Assembly (NCBI RefSeq): GCF_026745355.1
Contig: NC_079204.1
Coordinates: 6,009,103 to 6,073,102, forward strand
Direction of reading: 5' to 3'
Length of the DNA: 64,000 bases
Origin: Beta vulgaris subsp. vulgaris
Taxonomy: Eukaryota > Streptophyta > Magnoliopsida > Caryophyllales > Amaranthaceae
How positions within the stretch are numbered: the stretch's first letter is position 1; each line of letters starts with the position of its first letter. The notes beneath the pieces were generated by a model. That model searched no databases and was not told the origin of the DNA. It worked only from the letters and a program-made list of their open reading frames with translations. The translations under genes were made by a program, and so were the position numbers. Shown one piece after another: positions 12,033-23,700 of the stretch.

Positions 12033-12250
12033 ATACATGTCAGGTAGACACAATTACCATATCAATCAACTTTTCATCATGCTTTAAGTATTCATATTAT
12101 TATATTTGTACTTTTTTTTGAAGTAAATTATATTTGTGCTTTTTAAATGTTGACTTTTTCTTATATATTTTAATAGGAATGGAAAAAAGTGCATTGTCAA
12201 ATTTGAAAAACAATACCAACTTGGGACAACATCCAGTCCAAATACAGTTC
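12033..12250 (+). repeat. Decayed copy of the Helitron-end family
   Basis: Shares long stretches with 11427-11641 and 36725-36932, for example acaattaccat followed by caacttttcatcatgctttaag. The terminal hairpin and CTRR have been lost (cttgggacaacatccagtcc in place of the C/G-rich stem). It lies directly downstream of the first HIPP gene. Confidence 0.55.
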
Positions 12251-12792
12251 TTTCTTCATATGCGTCTATTGATGTTTTTTCATTGATTGTAACTAATTTA
12301 AAGATTCAATCAATAAATACCGAAGTTTATCTAATCATTACGGTGGATCAAATTTTTAATGATTCAGCGCACACGAACCTTCTCTGGAGTAGGGATAGGC
12401 CAAATTTAATAAGATTTGATCTTTTTCTTCTATTTTGGTAATACTTCAACAAGGTGTATTAAAAATGAACTTTTTCATTATGAGTTTATAAAACACATTA
12501 TAAAAGAAAAACCTAAAAACAAATAAAATAACAAGCAAGTTCTTAGAAATTAATCAAGCAAATAATATCTATTATAATGTTTTTTTTGAAAGAAGTGTAT
12601 AGTTGTAATTCAAATTTATAAAAATGTTTTTGATATTTCAATGAGTATCTAGATGTACAAAAAATATTAAAAAAGACGGTCTAATTCTAATATAAAAATA
12701 AACCTAATCACTAAATGAATTAAACTAATCACCGAAAGAAATTAACTCAGTCATTATTGGACTCCTAAATATGTTTCAAAATTCTTAAAATA

Positions 12793-12886
12793 TACCACCT
12801 TTGTGTTTTTTTTTTTAGTTGCAACGATTAGACATTTTCTACTCACACTTTATGTCTAATAGTTGCAACTAAAAAAACAGAGGTAA
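12793..12886. mobile_element. Short palindromic Stowaway-type MITE
   Basis: About 94 bp. The left arm (ta-ccacctttgtgttttt ... agttgcaacgattagacat) is matched by the right arm on the other strand (ta-ttacctctgttttttt agttgcaactattagacat). This gives arms of about 40 bp with few mismatches and TA ends. Transcripts would fold into a long hairpin. Confidence 0.6.
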
Positions 12887-13347
12887 TACATAGAGGGAGG
12901 AAAATCAAGTCCATGTGCAGTATTGCATGATTTACTCATCTCCTTATCATAAATTCATAACCTCATAAATAGTTTATATTTTTGTATTGACCATAGGGCA
13001 TAGTCTATATTATGAAATCTTGACTTTAATTTATTTTTGTTTGAAATCAAACCAATCACCCAATTTCCACTTCTAGATACATTGGAAGTTGCCGCCTCAC
13101 ATGTCAATTGACAAATGACAGCGGCATTCACACGACGTAGTCTTATAAAATCATAAATTATTATACTCCACTTATACCATCACATTACGTTGACTTGGTA
13201 TTCATCTCATGCTTTTTTCTTCCCTAAATACTAACGTATACGTTTGATTTCCTTCCTAACTTAGTAACTTCACTTCTGTGACTACTTTTGTTCCCTGTTT
13301 ACCATTTTCTCTCAAGTTTCTAAGTATTGCACAGATTTGCTCTTAAA

Positions 13348-15130
13348 ATGCAGGTTAGATCTCTAATCTTGCATAGTTCATTTTAATTATTTATCAATGA
13401 TCATTATGTTCATCATTGTTAATTTCCTTTTTATGCTTACATTTACAGAACAAAATTGTGATTTAAGACCTTTTTACACATTTAAATCACTTTACAAAAA
13501 AAAATGTCCTTGTTTCCCTAAAACAAAAAATGTTCACTAGAATTACCCGTCTGGCCGTCTTCCTAGCCTTTCTACACTTTTATCTATTTTATTACACTAT
13601 GAATATAAGTGCATATATTAGGTCTAAAGAGTGGTTGTACCGGCCAAAACTCATATAAGTATTCTGGTCGGGGTGATCCCCTTTATTATTTTTACCATCT
13701 CCCATTGTGCTGGGGAGGAAGACGTAATCTTTGAAATACCTTCCCCAGCAGCAAGTATCCCGAACTTATTAACGGAGGCCGAGAATACTTATCATATCTA
13801 CTTTTCTAAAAAAAAAAAGAAAAAAAAGAAAAATATCTATACCTTATTTCGAGTAGAGAATTTTACATAAGAAAAATATACAACAACTTATTTGAGATGC
13901 GGATGTTTTATTAGAGTCACTTTGTATGTTTATATTGCGTATATATATTTTAATGCTTCACAATAATACTAGCTAGTTGAGTCCTTTTTGTCATTATGAT
14001 CAAGCCAGCAATTCAGCATACATCATCAATTCATCATCATCACAGAACTATGAGTTTCTTATACTATTCCTATTTTATTTTTACGTATAGATTTAGCGTT
14101 TCATATCACTCATATTCGCTTTCTTTATTGCTTTTTGATTCAGAAGGTGGTGCTGAAACTGGATGTACATGATGATAAGAATTGCAAGAAAAAAGCTTTG
14201 AAACTGGTCTCCTCTGTTACTGGTAATTCAGTGTCCTTTTTTCTAACTTCATTATCCCAAAATGGCTTTCTACAATGTAGCAATCAAATATAAAAACATT
14301 TTCTACTTTTTGAATGCAAAAACCATACATATGCATCTAAAAAGAAAGGAGGAGCTTCATTATCCCAAAATAGCTTTCCACAATGTAGCAGTCAGAAATA
14401 TGAGTTTTTTGAGTCCGGATCCTCTAGTGTTTTAGTGCAACTCTATAAGGTAGAGTTGTATTTGAGCCATACATTTTAAAATCAAAGGCTCATATTAGTG
14501 GAAGGGGAAGATTTCGGTGTGGCTTTTGATGAGATAAAATAAGGGTGATTTTGGAAGTTAATATATGAGTCATTGATCTTTTATTCAAATATTGCTGAAA
14601 CTCTATCTTATAGAGTTATTATACAATTCTAGAAGATCGAAACACGAGTTTCTTGTATTATTGTTTTTTGCTATTTTATTCCTCCCACCAAAAGTCAAAT
14701 ATTACATCTAAAAAGAACGACGGTAGTATATTAAAAGAATCTAATCAAAAATTAAATATTGCATCTAAAAAGAACGGAGGAAGTATATTAAAAGAATCTA
14801 TTTAATTCTTATACCAAGACCCTTTTTTGAAATAATAAAAAGTAAATTCTGGCTTATTGGGGTTTTGATATTGTAGGGCTTGATTCAATCTCAATGGATA
14901 TGAAGGAAAAGAAACTAACAGTAATAGGAGACATGGATCCTGTGGCAGTGGTGACAAAATTGAGGAAGATTTATAACACTGAAATTGTCTCAGTTGGGCC
15001 TGCAAAAGATCCCGAGAAGCCGAAAGAGCCTGAGGAGCCCAAAAAGACAGAGGATCCTACACCTGTGATCCACGTGATGCGGACTTATAACAGCTGCTAC
15101 AACCCTCCATACTATTACAGTTACCATTAG
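13348..15130 (+). CDS. HIPP: Tandem HIPP paralogue truncated by a hAT MITE (no CaaX box)
   Basis: Same three-exon plan as its neighbour: 13348-13353, 14144-14222 and 14877-15130, with identical phases and a second exon of identical length (79 nt). The product is 112 aa, an HMA domain with a single-Cys loop (KNCKKK) and a Lys/Glu/Pro-rich linker, ending at NPPYYYSYH. The stop codon TAG (15128-15130) is formed by the first three bases of a hAT MITE. Beyond the MITE, 15711-15776 still encodes an open tail ending in NGCVIC, the lost CaaX motif. The truncated protein could not be prenylated through it and would be soluble. Intron 2 has a local duplication (14251-14290 and 14357-14400) and two ~57-bp MITE-end repeats (14695-14802). 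It may still be expressed or be an early pseudogene. Confidence 0.8.
14695..14802. repeat. Two tandem copies of a ~57-bp MITE-end repeat
   Basis: The unit, including catctaaaaagaacg(a/g)(c/a)gg and agtatattaaaagaatcta, occurs twice in a row. It resembles the right end of the Stowaway family present at 37000-37220 (aacatctaaaaaaaacggaggaagta). It lies in intron 2 of the second HIPP gene. Confidence 0.55.
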
Positions 15131-15710
15131 AGATGGCAATAACCTAGACCCGCTAGGACCTGACCCATTTACAAGGGTATGGGTCCAGAAAATTTAGACC
15201 AAATGGGTCTGGGTCAGGTCTGGGTCCTAGAGAGCATGTGCCTGGTCCGGGTCGAGTCTCCATATGCTAGACCCAAATCCGACCCGTGGACCCATTTACA
15301 TATTAGAAATTTTTTTATACTTAAATTCTAATGTTTTATGAGTTGTGAGTTTGTGAACTCGTTAGTGTTGTAACTACAGGTAAGACTTGTAACTTTGTAA
15401 GTTGTAATATTTTAAGATTTTATGAGTTAATTTTTTAAAATTTTGTTTAGGTAATGCTTTAAGCATGGATGCAGGAACTATATATATTAAGGCGAAATTT
15501 TTTAATTACACATATTCAAAAATGTGATGAAAACTTAAAACTAAGAGGGACTTATTTAGGACCCAGTTAGGACCCGTGAAACCGCTAGACCCAGCGGATC
15601 TGGGTTTGAAAAATCTAGACCCAACAGATTTGGGGGTTCTGAGTCTGTAAAAAACAAACGGGTCTGGGTACAAGTGAACCCAACCCGGACCCACCACATT
15701 GCCATCACTA
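15128..15710. mobile_element. hAT-type MITE inserted in the HIPP coding exon
   Basis: Terminal inverted repeats are tagagatggcaat (left) and attgccatcacta (right); the left TAG doubles as the stop codon of the HIPP reading frame. Subterminal regions are rich in gggtctgggt and its complement. A second family member lies at 45550-46117 in the opposite orientation, sharing the centre (aattttttaattacacatat and its complement). Flanks (gttaccat / gttagtag) are only a 5-of-8 match, so the TSD has decayed or one border is off by a base. Length 583 bp. Confidence 0.8.
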
Positions 15711-15776
15711 GTTAGTAGTTACAATGGTTATGCCAAAAGCGTGGAAGATAATCTAAATGGTTGTGTAATTTGTTGA
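15711..15776 (+). pseudogene. Orphaned C-terminal coding tail of the second HIPP gene
   Basis: The open sequence encodes a short tail with NGYAKSVEDN and ends NGCVIC-stop, matching the end of the upstream paralogue (NPNGCVIC). It is now separated from its exon by the 583-bp hAT MITE and preceded by no splice acceptor that would obviously rejoin it. Its frame is one base off relative to a clean removal of the MITE plus one TSD copy, so a small indel has probably also occurred. Confidence 0.75.
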
Positions 15777-16320
15777 TTATTACTTAAAAGTTTTAAAATT
15801 AAGGATTAGTCAAGATTTCAAATTTAATCGCTTTAGGTGTAAAGCTTAACTCGTGTGTAATTAGGGCGAGATTTAATTTTTATTAGTTCAGCCGGCTGCA
15901 TAGAAGGAACATGCAGTGTTGATCACTAAGCTCTAATCAAAATACTAGCCATATTTATCAAATACACAACCACAAAACTAACCAGAACTGGGCATAATCA
16001 GCCGAAATTACCATTTCAGAGGAAAAATGCAGGAAGAGAAGGTAATACATGCATTGTGAATATTGTCAGTAAATGTAAATCGCGTCACACCATCAATACA
16101 TGGTGTGCCACATTGCATACAAAATTTTACAAGCGAAAATGACCTCGAACCCCCCCCCCCCTTCTTCTTCCTCTTCCCTTTAGATTCTGCAATTTTTCTC
16201 CCTCTCCTCTCCTAACACAACTTGTCATGAAAAATGACCTCTCATTCCCCTTCCTCTTCATGATTTTCTCTTCATATACATCTACCATTGTTTCTATTGG
16301 TTGTAACTACTAACTAATTA
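15777..16320. other. Intergenic, no gene recognised
   Basis: 3' flank of the truncated HIPP gene. It contains a run of C (about 16149-16160) followed by CT-rich sequence. Nothing coding was found. Confidence 0.5.
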
Positions 16321-17165
16321 TTAAGTGCTTGTTTGCTTCAACATAGAATGGAATAAAAAAGAGGAAGAAAATCGTAACAAAAAATTGTGTTTACTTTATT
16401 GGGTGTTTGATTCAATCCGTGAAATGATAACCATTACCACTATGAAATAGATTTTGTTACTTGACTAGGAAAGGAAGACAATAAACTAGGAAAGACCATT
16501 ACCACCCGACCAATGTTATCAGGATCGGGATCCTACTTTGGATCGTAGGGGCTGGTAGAATCAATCGGTGGGATCGGATCGTAGGATCGTAAGATCCTAC
16601 AATTCGGTGAAATAGAGATAATTATACTAAAATATGGTGAGAACCTCATGTTAAAAATTTACACATATTAATAATGATTTTCTTAGTTAGCAAATGATGA
16701 TAGTTTTTCAATACAATAAGATTGAAGTAACATGCGATCAAAATTTAATAGGAGAAATATAATATGTGAAATTACTTTATGATTTTTATATGGTAGGATC
16801 GGATCATAGAGTCGTAGGATCGTAGAATCGTGTTAAGATCCTACCATATGATTTTTTGTGGTTGAGCAGGATCGAAAGATCCTACAAAATTAAGATCCTA
16901 CGTAGGATCGGGATCGGTGAGGTCCTCCAGGATCGTAAAATCGTAGAATCGTAAGATTCGGATCGGGATTTTAACAACAATGCACCCGACACTAGTAATG
17001 TATTGAGGAGCGGTTGAACCAAACAAGAAGAACTACTTGAGGATGAAAGGAAGATAACAAACTAGAGAAGTCATTACTACCGAACAATGGTCATGTATCA
17101 AGGAATGATTTTGAACCAAACAAGAAGGGGGGACTGGAGCACATGTATATTAAACCAAACATAAT
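16321..17165. mobile_element. TIR element host to a nested hAT MITE
   Basis: The outer ends, taagtgcttgtttgcttc at about 16322 and ttaaaccaaacataatctta at about 17152-17171, are imperfect inverted repeats of the (T)TTTGGTT type. Inside are two related blocks (gaaccaaacaagaag occurs twice). The hAT MITE at 16511-16982 is nested within. The outer boundaries are tentative. Confidence 0.4.
16511..16982. mobile_element. hAT-type MITE with perfect 8-bp TSD
   Basis: Bounded by cacccgac at 16503-16510 and 16983-16990, the 8-bp duplication typical of hAT transposases. Imperfect terminal inverted repeats are caatgttatcaggatcggga and, on the other strand, cattgttgttaaaatcccga. The ends are full of ggatcgtag-type subterminal repeats, the likely transposase-binding sites in this family. 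Length 472 bp, non-coding. Confidence 0.8.
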
Positions 17166-17171
17166 CTTAAA

Positions 17172-17715
17172 ATCAATAAACGTAAAACTTTAACTTAAAT
17201 ATAATCACATAATGTGGTTTAAAAGAAGTATGCAATTAGACCTTAGAACTTGACCTTCAAAGTAAACAATTGCTTTGTTTGAAGCATTACGAAAAACACA
17301 GGAGCATTCTGAACAAAAACTGAGGGATTTGCCATTTTGCCTATAAATTTTCTAAAAGACATTGAGAATATTCTCTTTGGGGTTATGTACCATAGACTTG
17401 CTAATGAATATAAGCGGTACTTACAGTTAAACCTAATACCTTTCGTTTTTTCAATCCTTTCTATACTTGTTCTCTTTACATTTTCTTTACAGAACATGAT
17501 CCTACTTTGTCAAACTATTTTTATCAAGTCCATGTTCTCCTCCCTTTTTCCCCGTATTTCGCACTCCAACAGAAAGCATGAACTGTATACTGATAGCCTA
17601 TCGACTGTAACAACCTTCTATTCTACACTATCCCCAATGTGACAATTTTTACATTCACACACATTTTTTCAATCATGCAATACTATAGCTCTGCTACTTA
17701 TGTATTAATGAATCT
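17172..17715. other. Intergenic and 3' UTR of the minus-strand gene
   Basis: No coding sequence recognised; the open frames here are AT-rich chance frames. The stretch just left of 17716 is the likely 3' UTR of the eIF4E-binding protein gene. Confidence 0.45.
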
Positions 17716-20700
17716 TTACCAGAAAAAGTTGCTGACTGTTCTACTGTAAGCGCTTTGTTCTGCTGCTTCAAGATTCAACTGCGCAAACTTCCTTTGCATC
17801 TGAAGGTGTTGGGCCTGCTGGCTGATCGCAGTGTTGCTTCTCTTTTCAGCAAGAAGACCTACAAAGAAACATGGAATAGATCTTTTATATAACAGATAAA
17901 AAGTAGTAATGTGCGAACTCTAAACAGGTAAAGAGAATAACCATAAATTTTTTTCCCAGTAAAGTACTACCTCTCTTTCCCATATCCATGGTTGCTTTTA
18001 CATTTGTCCCATAATTGAGAGGAAAACTTTGTAACACGTTTGGCTCCTGATTGCGACACGGAATCTGAAGTAGCTGATGATAGATTAATGGCTCAGCTGA
18101 GAGAAATTTTTCAAGGTCACGACAGTAGTCATCAGCCTGTGGCATTCTAGGCGAGGGAAAATTTTCAGCAGATAGTTCATAGTTCTGTGACTTCATAGGC
18201 AGATGTCCAGAGGGAGAGGGAACTGCAGCAAATAGGTTATAATCATCATGATGAATCCTCCATGGTTCAAGAAAGGTGGGTGGAGCATTGACATGAGCCA
18301 GAGAATCAAAAGGATTGACTAATAAGTTCCTGGAATTCATTTGAGACTCATAAAACCATGGGTCAGCATGCAGGTTCAATTTTTGTTGATGGCTTTTGGA
18401 TTTCATCAAATTGTTTGGACCGTGAAAAGGAGAAATGCTTCTTTGACCTCTGAAAGAAATCCCAGAAGATAGTTTTGGCTTGTCTTGGTCGAAGATGCAA
18501 GTCTCGTCAATAGTGATCAAACTATCCTCGTCAGGCAGATTGAGTTCCAACCTGGAATCAGTTTCATCAGCTATTTGAAAACCAGGAACTTCCTTAGAAG
18601 CACTGAGAGATTCTTGATTAGCAAATTTATCCAACTCTGCCTCTCGACCATTCCGAGAATGATGAGTGATCCCATCAGGATAGAATTTTTTTCGCCCAAC
18701 ACAGTGAGAGCCAGGAAATTTCGAAACACCGGGTTTTGTTTTCTTGCTGAATGAAGCTTTCTGACCATTAGTTGATGCCTCTTTTTGTTTTCCTTGACCT
18801 AAAAGATTCTCCTGCACCGACTTTCCAGTAGATGCTCCCCGAACTCTCCTCCCATCCTTGTCATCCCCTGATGAGATGTTACAATCAGATTTATCTGGTA
18901 AAGAATGTCAAAAGGAAATGATTAACTTGCAACGGTTTCAACCAAAAAGAATTAAAGGCAACAAAACAATCAAGAAGCCGAGGGAAAGCTGTATGACAGA
19001 GAGATCAGTGCTATAACTTACCATAATCTGGAAACCGTTTTATAAATCTTGAATCAGATCTGCAGGTACCTCTGCCATCGAAAATTTTACCATATTTCTG
19101 TCAAGGAAGAAATATTGAAGCTTTAGAATGTAATATTTAACTACTTTACGAGATTTTATCGCCCTGGTTTTAGCTCTTGTCTGATCAGAATATCCATCCT
19201 ATGCTCAGGTGTACAATCATACTAAGTGTAGGATGGAAATTGTACTGTCTGATCAATAAATAATAACCATGAATCATGATGCTTTGCTATAGATAAACCA
19301 ATATCAAGGAAATAGAAAGGTAATCTTCCAACATACAAGTACTAAGCTAATGAGACAAATCTCTTCTCCTCTGTCTTAGAATTTACCAGACAACATTTGC
19401 TCCCAAGGCCTCTTTCTTATCTTTTTATTTTTAGTAAGATTCTAGCAGTCTATACTGGATAGCAGAAAATACAAATGTTCAATCTCGACTCAGTTAGACA
19501 GTGACCATGGTTCCAATGATGCAGAAAGCTTATATTGCTAGTTGTAAGTCCGTTCATTGTATAACTGTAGACTGTAGTAGTTATGTCATATGGCCAATGT
19601 TAAGGTCCTCAAATTTCAAAAAGAAAAATAGACAGTAACAGAAAAGTGATACAACTGATTCAAGCTGCCACAGGCTACTGAACCGTGCCCAGCCAAAAGA
19701 TGGTCCTCGCAATAGAAAAGTTGCACAGAATGCAACTCCCAGATCTGCTAGATGTTTGATTTACAGCGACATAAGGTGATTCCACATACGTAATGCAATT
19801 GTATATTATAATCAGAATTTGACTTGTTCTACATATAAAAAAGTTTTTAACTTTTAAGGTCAATCATACACATTACTAGTTGCTCTATATTGGTTCGTAT
19901 TTCCTTGTAAAAACTATTTTGCGCTTAATATGATTAATTCATAAATTATTTACGCTAAGACATAGATTTGGGTTGACAAAGTACAAGTACATATATGACA
20001 GCTCATCTACACTTGTATCAATTATGTCACATCATGCAGATTAATAATTACTCATATACAAAAGGAGAGTAAGCGTGATACTACGATCAGAGACCAAAAT
20101 CAATAGCTACCTTATATGTTCGCAGGAAAAAAATATCACAATAGGAGGACGGAATAAATATGTTCCTAATTTGCAAACCAAACACCAAACGAAGCACCAC
20201 TAGAAGTATAGGATAAGAACAGATCAACAGAAACTGAATTCATAAACACTAAAACTTGTGAAAATAAAATTAGAAACTACCTTAATGCAATGGGACGACT
20301 GCCAAATCTCCGAACCGTCAGAGATATTTGCTGTAACTTTAGTTTGATCTGGACCAGAGGTCAATGGAGCTTTGTGCAACTCCTTGGCAGCAGCATTTAT
20401 GTCTTTCCAGTCCTGATCAGCAGAAGTTGCTTGTAAGCCAGAAGCTCTATATGGTCCAACAGAACTTGCTGAGCCAATAGGAATGTCCACAGCTGACGCA
20501 TTGCTAGCAGTTTTCCCCATAGTATCGACTTGTAGGATGTCATCAAACCGGGTCTCTTTGCTCTTTGCAGAGTAGTCAGTTCTCAATTCTTTTTTCTGTG
20601 AAATTTGAAGTCCCATATCATCCTCCTTTGCAGTCTGGACAGCTCTAGAGCTGTCCCTTGATGCAAGATTTGCCTGCAGAAGACAGAATATCAATTAAAT

Positions 20701-23700
20701 CACACTGTACCAGTAAATAAAAAGATGAAGCAATTAGATCCAGGTTTGTCCTTGCCTCAAGAGAAATGCAGGTTTTTTGGAAAAAAAGAGATCCCTATAT
20801 TTTCTTAATGTAGAACTTTAATGTAGAACTGCCAACATGACTACAAGATGCTACATTAGACTGAGAATAACATCAGATAGGCATACAAGGATATAAAAGA
20901 TCCACAAGCAGAAATCACCAGAGCTAGGGACTTCAGAACTAAAGTGCAAAAGGTCTAAGTATCACATCGACAGAACCTTTGCTCAAAATTCGTATCTTCT
21001 CGAACAAAAATAAAAGTCAAAGACATGATTTACGGCAAAAGAACATTGAAATTCAAATTTTGCAAATTTATCTAATTGAATGATAACACAATCTTTTATC
21101 AGAACAAATCCAGTTTCTTCGTTTCGACATTCCAAATGAAAATGGCAGTTTCATTTATTGCACTTTATGCAGTAACTTTTGTTTCTTCAAATGGCTAACC
21201 TAGTACTTATTTAACTGCTTCTCATTATCAATGGTCTTAGTTCAGTACATGTTTAAACAACATAAATTACTACACATACATGATAATTGCAAGTTTGAAC
21301 GACAAGTATTCGAATCATATGAGCTGAAGTAAATTAACTAAAATGTGTCTTTTATGTGTTAATTACAAGTTGAGCTGAAGGTTTCAAGTTAGTTGCTTCA
21401 AAATGATGCTAAAATAAATGGATAGATTTTCTGTACTCAGAGCTAAAATTGGTCATTGAGGTCTAGAGCTCACTTCCACAGTTCAACTACCATCAAGTGT
21501 CTCAACATATCTCTTTGTAGATTCATAAGGAAAACGAACCTGGATGCAATGGCACAGTATGGAATCTTTCTTTCATTTCTCTTTCGTGATTGCAAAAATA
21601 TCACATGTACTTACTTCCTTTTAGAACTCAGCATTCAGATATATTAATTATCTACATACTGAGGTAATGACCAAGCATACCTCATTAAGAAAGTAAGCAT
21701 CAATGTCCTCTGCTTCTTCCAAACTAAGAAGAGCAGAGAACCGACCTCCCTCAAAATTATGCCCTTGCGACTTCTCTGCATCAATTACCCCTCCATGATC
21801 CATCCTAATCAGTTCCCTCTTAGAAGAAAACTCTTGCACCACTGGATCCTATGAACATAGTGTTGAACAGAAGCCATAACTATTAGTATATTCACATTGA
21901 ACTATTTAAGAATGTTTGTAATTGTAGAAATAGAGCCCACCATATTGGTATGAACAATACCCTGAGAAATCATGTCCATCACATTACTAAAGAAATGAAT
22001 CCTAGCTGCCTAGACATCATTGCATTGTAAGCATTACAAGGAAACTCGTTTTTGACACAAATAAAATGGTAATAGCCACTAATAGGTAAGATCTAATGAT
22101 ATGGAGGTCATTAGCATTTCTGTTATGCATACTAGAAGCTTGGAATGGTATTCACCAATCACCACTAGCAACAGAAATATTGCCTGTACAACTTGCTCAG
22201 TTAGATGCAGGGTACTACCAACTATAGTATGATACTACATGGGCCATGCTTTCAGTGAATAATAGAAAGTAATAGTTACTACCTCCATTTCTTAGTACTT
22301 CCAACATATTCCTTTTTGGGATGTTTCGCAATACTTGCAATATAATTCTTCTGGGTAACTTATTATGTTATTAAGCATATGGGCCATGTTTCACTCTTTC
22401 TCCTACTTGGTTCAGGTGCCATCTTCATATGTGGCAGGTATTAACAAAAAAAGGGGTAGTATACAACTATATTACACATCTTTTGTATTCTTCAAACTTT
22501 GTTATGAATGGAGACTAAAGACTGCAAAAAAACAACAAACAGCCCATTTTTAGGTACCTGTGCTGGAGAGAGACACTGATTGACAGGAGACTCTTCTGTA
22601 AGACACTTTTCAGAAGCTTCCTCAGCAGAACAGGGGGTTTCACCTGATCCAGAAACAACAGGAGAGAGAGGCGGGGAATTTTTCTTGCTGATTAATGTTG
22701 TTGCAGCTGAATGATCTTCCAGCACTAGACAAGTATCTGCATCAGAAGTTTGTAAGTGATCTGCTCCACAATTGCTCATTACTTGTTATGTCAAATGTGG
22801 AAAAGCAAGAATTCATTTGAACTGAAGAGTAAAACAGCAAAAGCTACCATATTGGAGGAATACTAAAGCTAAATCATGGATAAATCAAAGCCTCAAAGAA
22901 TTGCAGAAGCCATCAAAGCATCTAAGAGATCTTACCTTTGATCCATCTTTGCTCCATTACCCTCTCCTTACTCAGGCTTTCAGCATATTCAGATGTTTCT
23001 TTGCTAGTAGTGTTGGGATTTTGTGTGACTGAATGGTGCATTGCCTAGATAAAGCATAAGCTACCTTTAAAATCTCTCAAAAAGCAATAACATCAACCAC
23101 AACCGACTATAAAGCTGCTATTACGGAACAGTACAAATACTTATAAAAGAATGACTGCCTCCCCTCATCCCTTCTACCTCTCCGCCAATACAGAAAGATG
23201 GAAAATGAAGCAGCACCAAGAGAAGCATACCTTATAGAAGCAGGGAGGACGATATGGTTCATTGCACCTACTCAGTAGACAGCTATCAGTCCCTTGAAGT
23301 TTTAGATTTGACACTTCAGATCCAGTGGATAGTAACTTCGAATCAGACCAGCTTCCCAGAATGCCATTATGTTCAGAGTTTTGCACTGATCCTAAAATGA
23401 CAGTATTCCCAGGCTTTTGCCAAGAACGTTGAGATAGGTTGCTATAAGTTTTCCAAGAATCATCTGTGTTACATTTAAATGGTTCTGCATCATTTATTTC
23501 ATCTTTGTAGAGTAGTCACATATAAGGTTGATATTTAGAACATTACAGTCAAATGGAATACATAATGCATCAAAGAAATTCATCAACTTTGCATTGTACT
23601 AAAATAAAGAAGGAAGTTGTTGCACAATTGAAGACGCACTAGTTTGTAATGTTAGCTGCCTCAGACATCTAGATTATCCTACTAAGGCCGGGAATTCAGC

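Noticed and set aside
13631..13870. 79-codon frame with a Lys run
   Set aside because: Intron 1 of the second HIPP gene, ending in an A/G-rich low-complexity tract.
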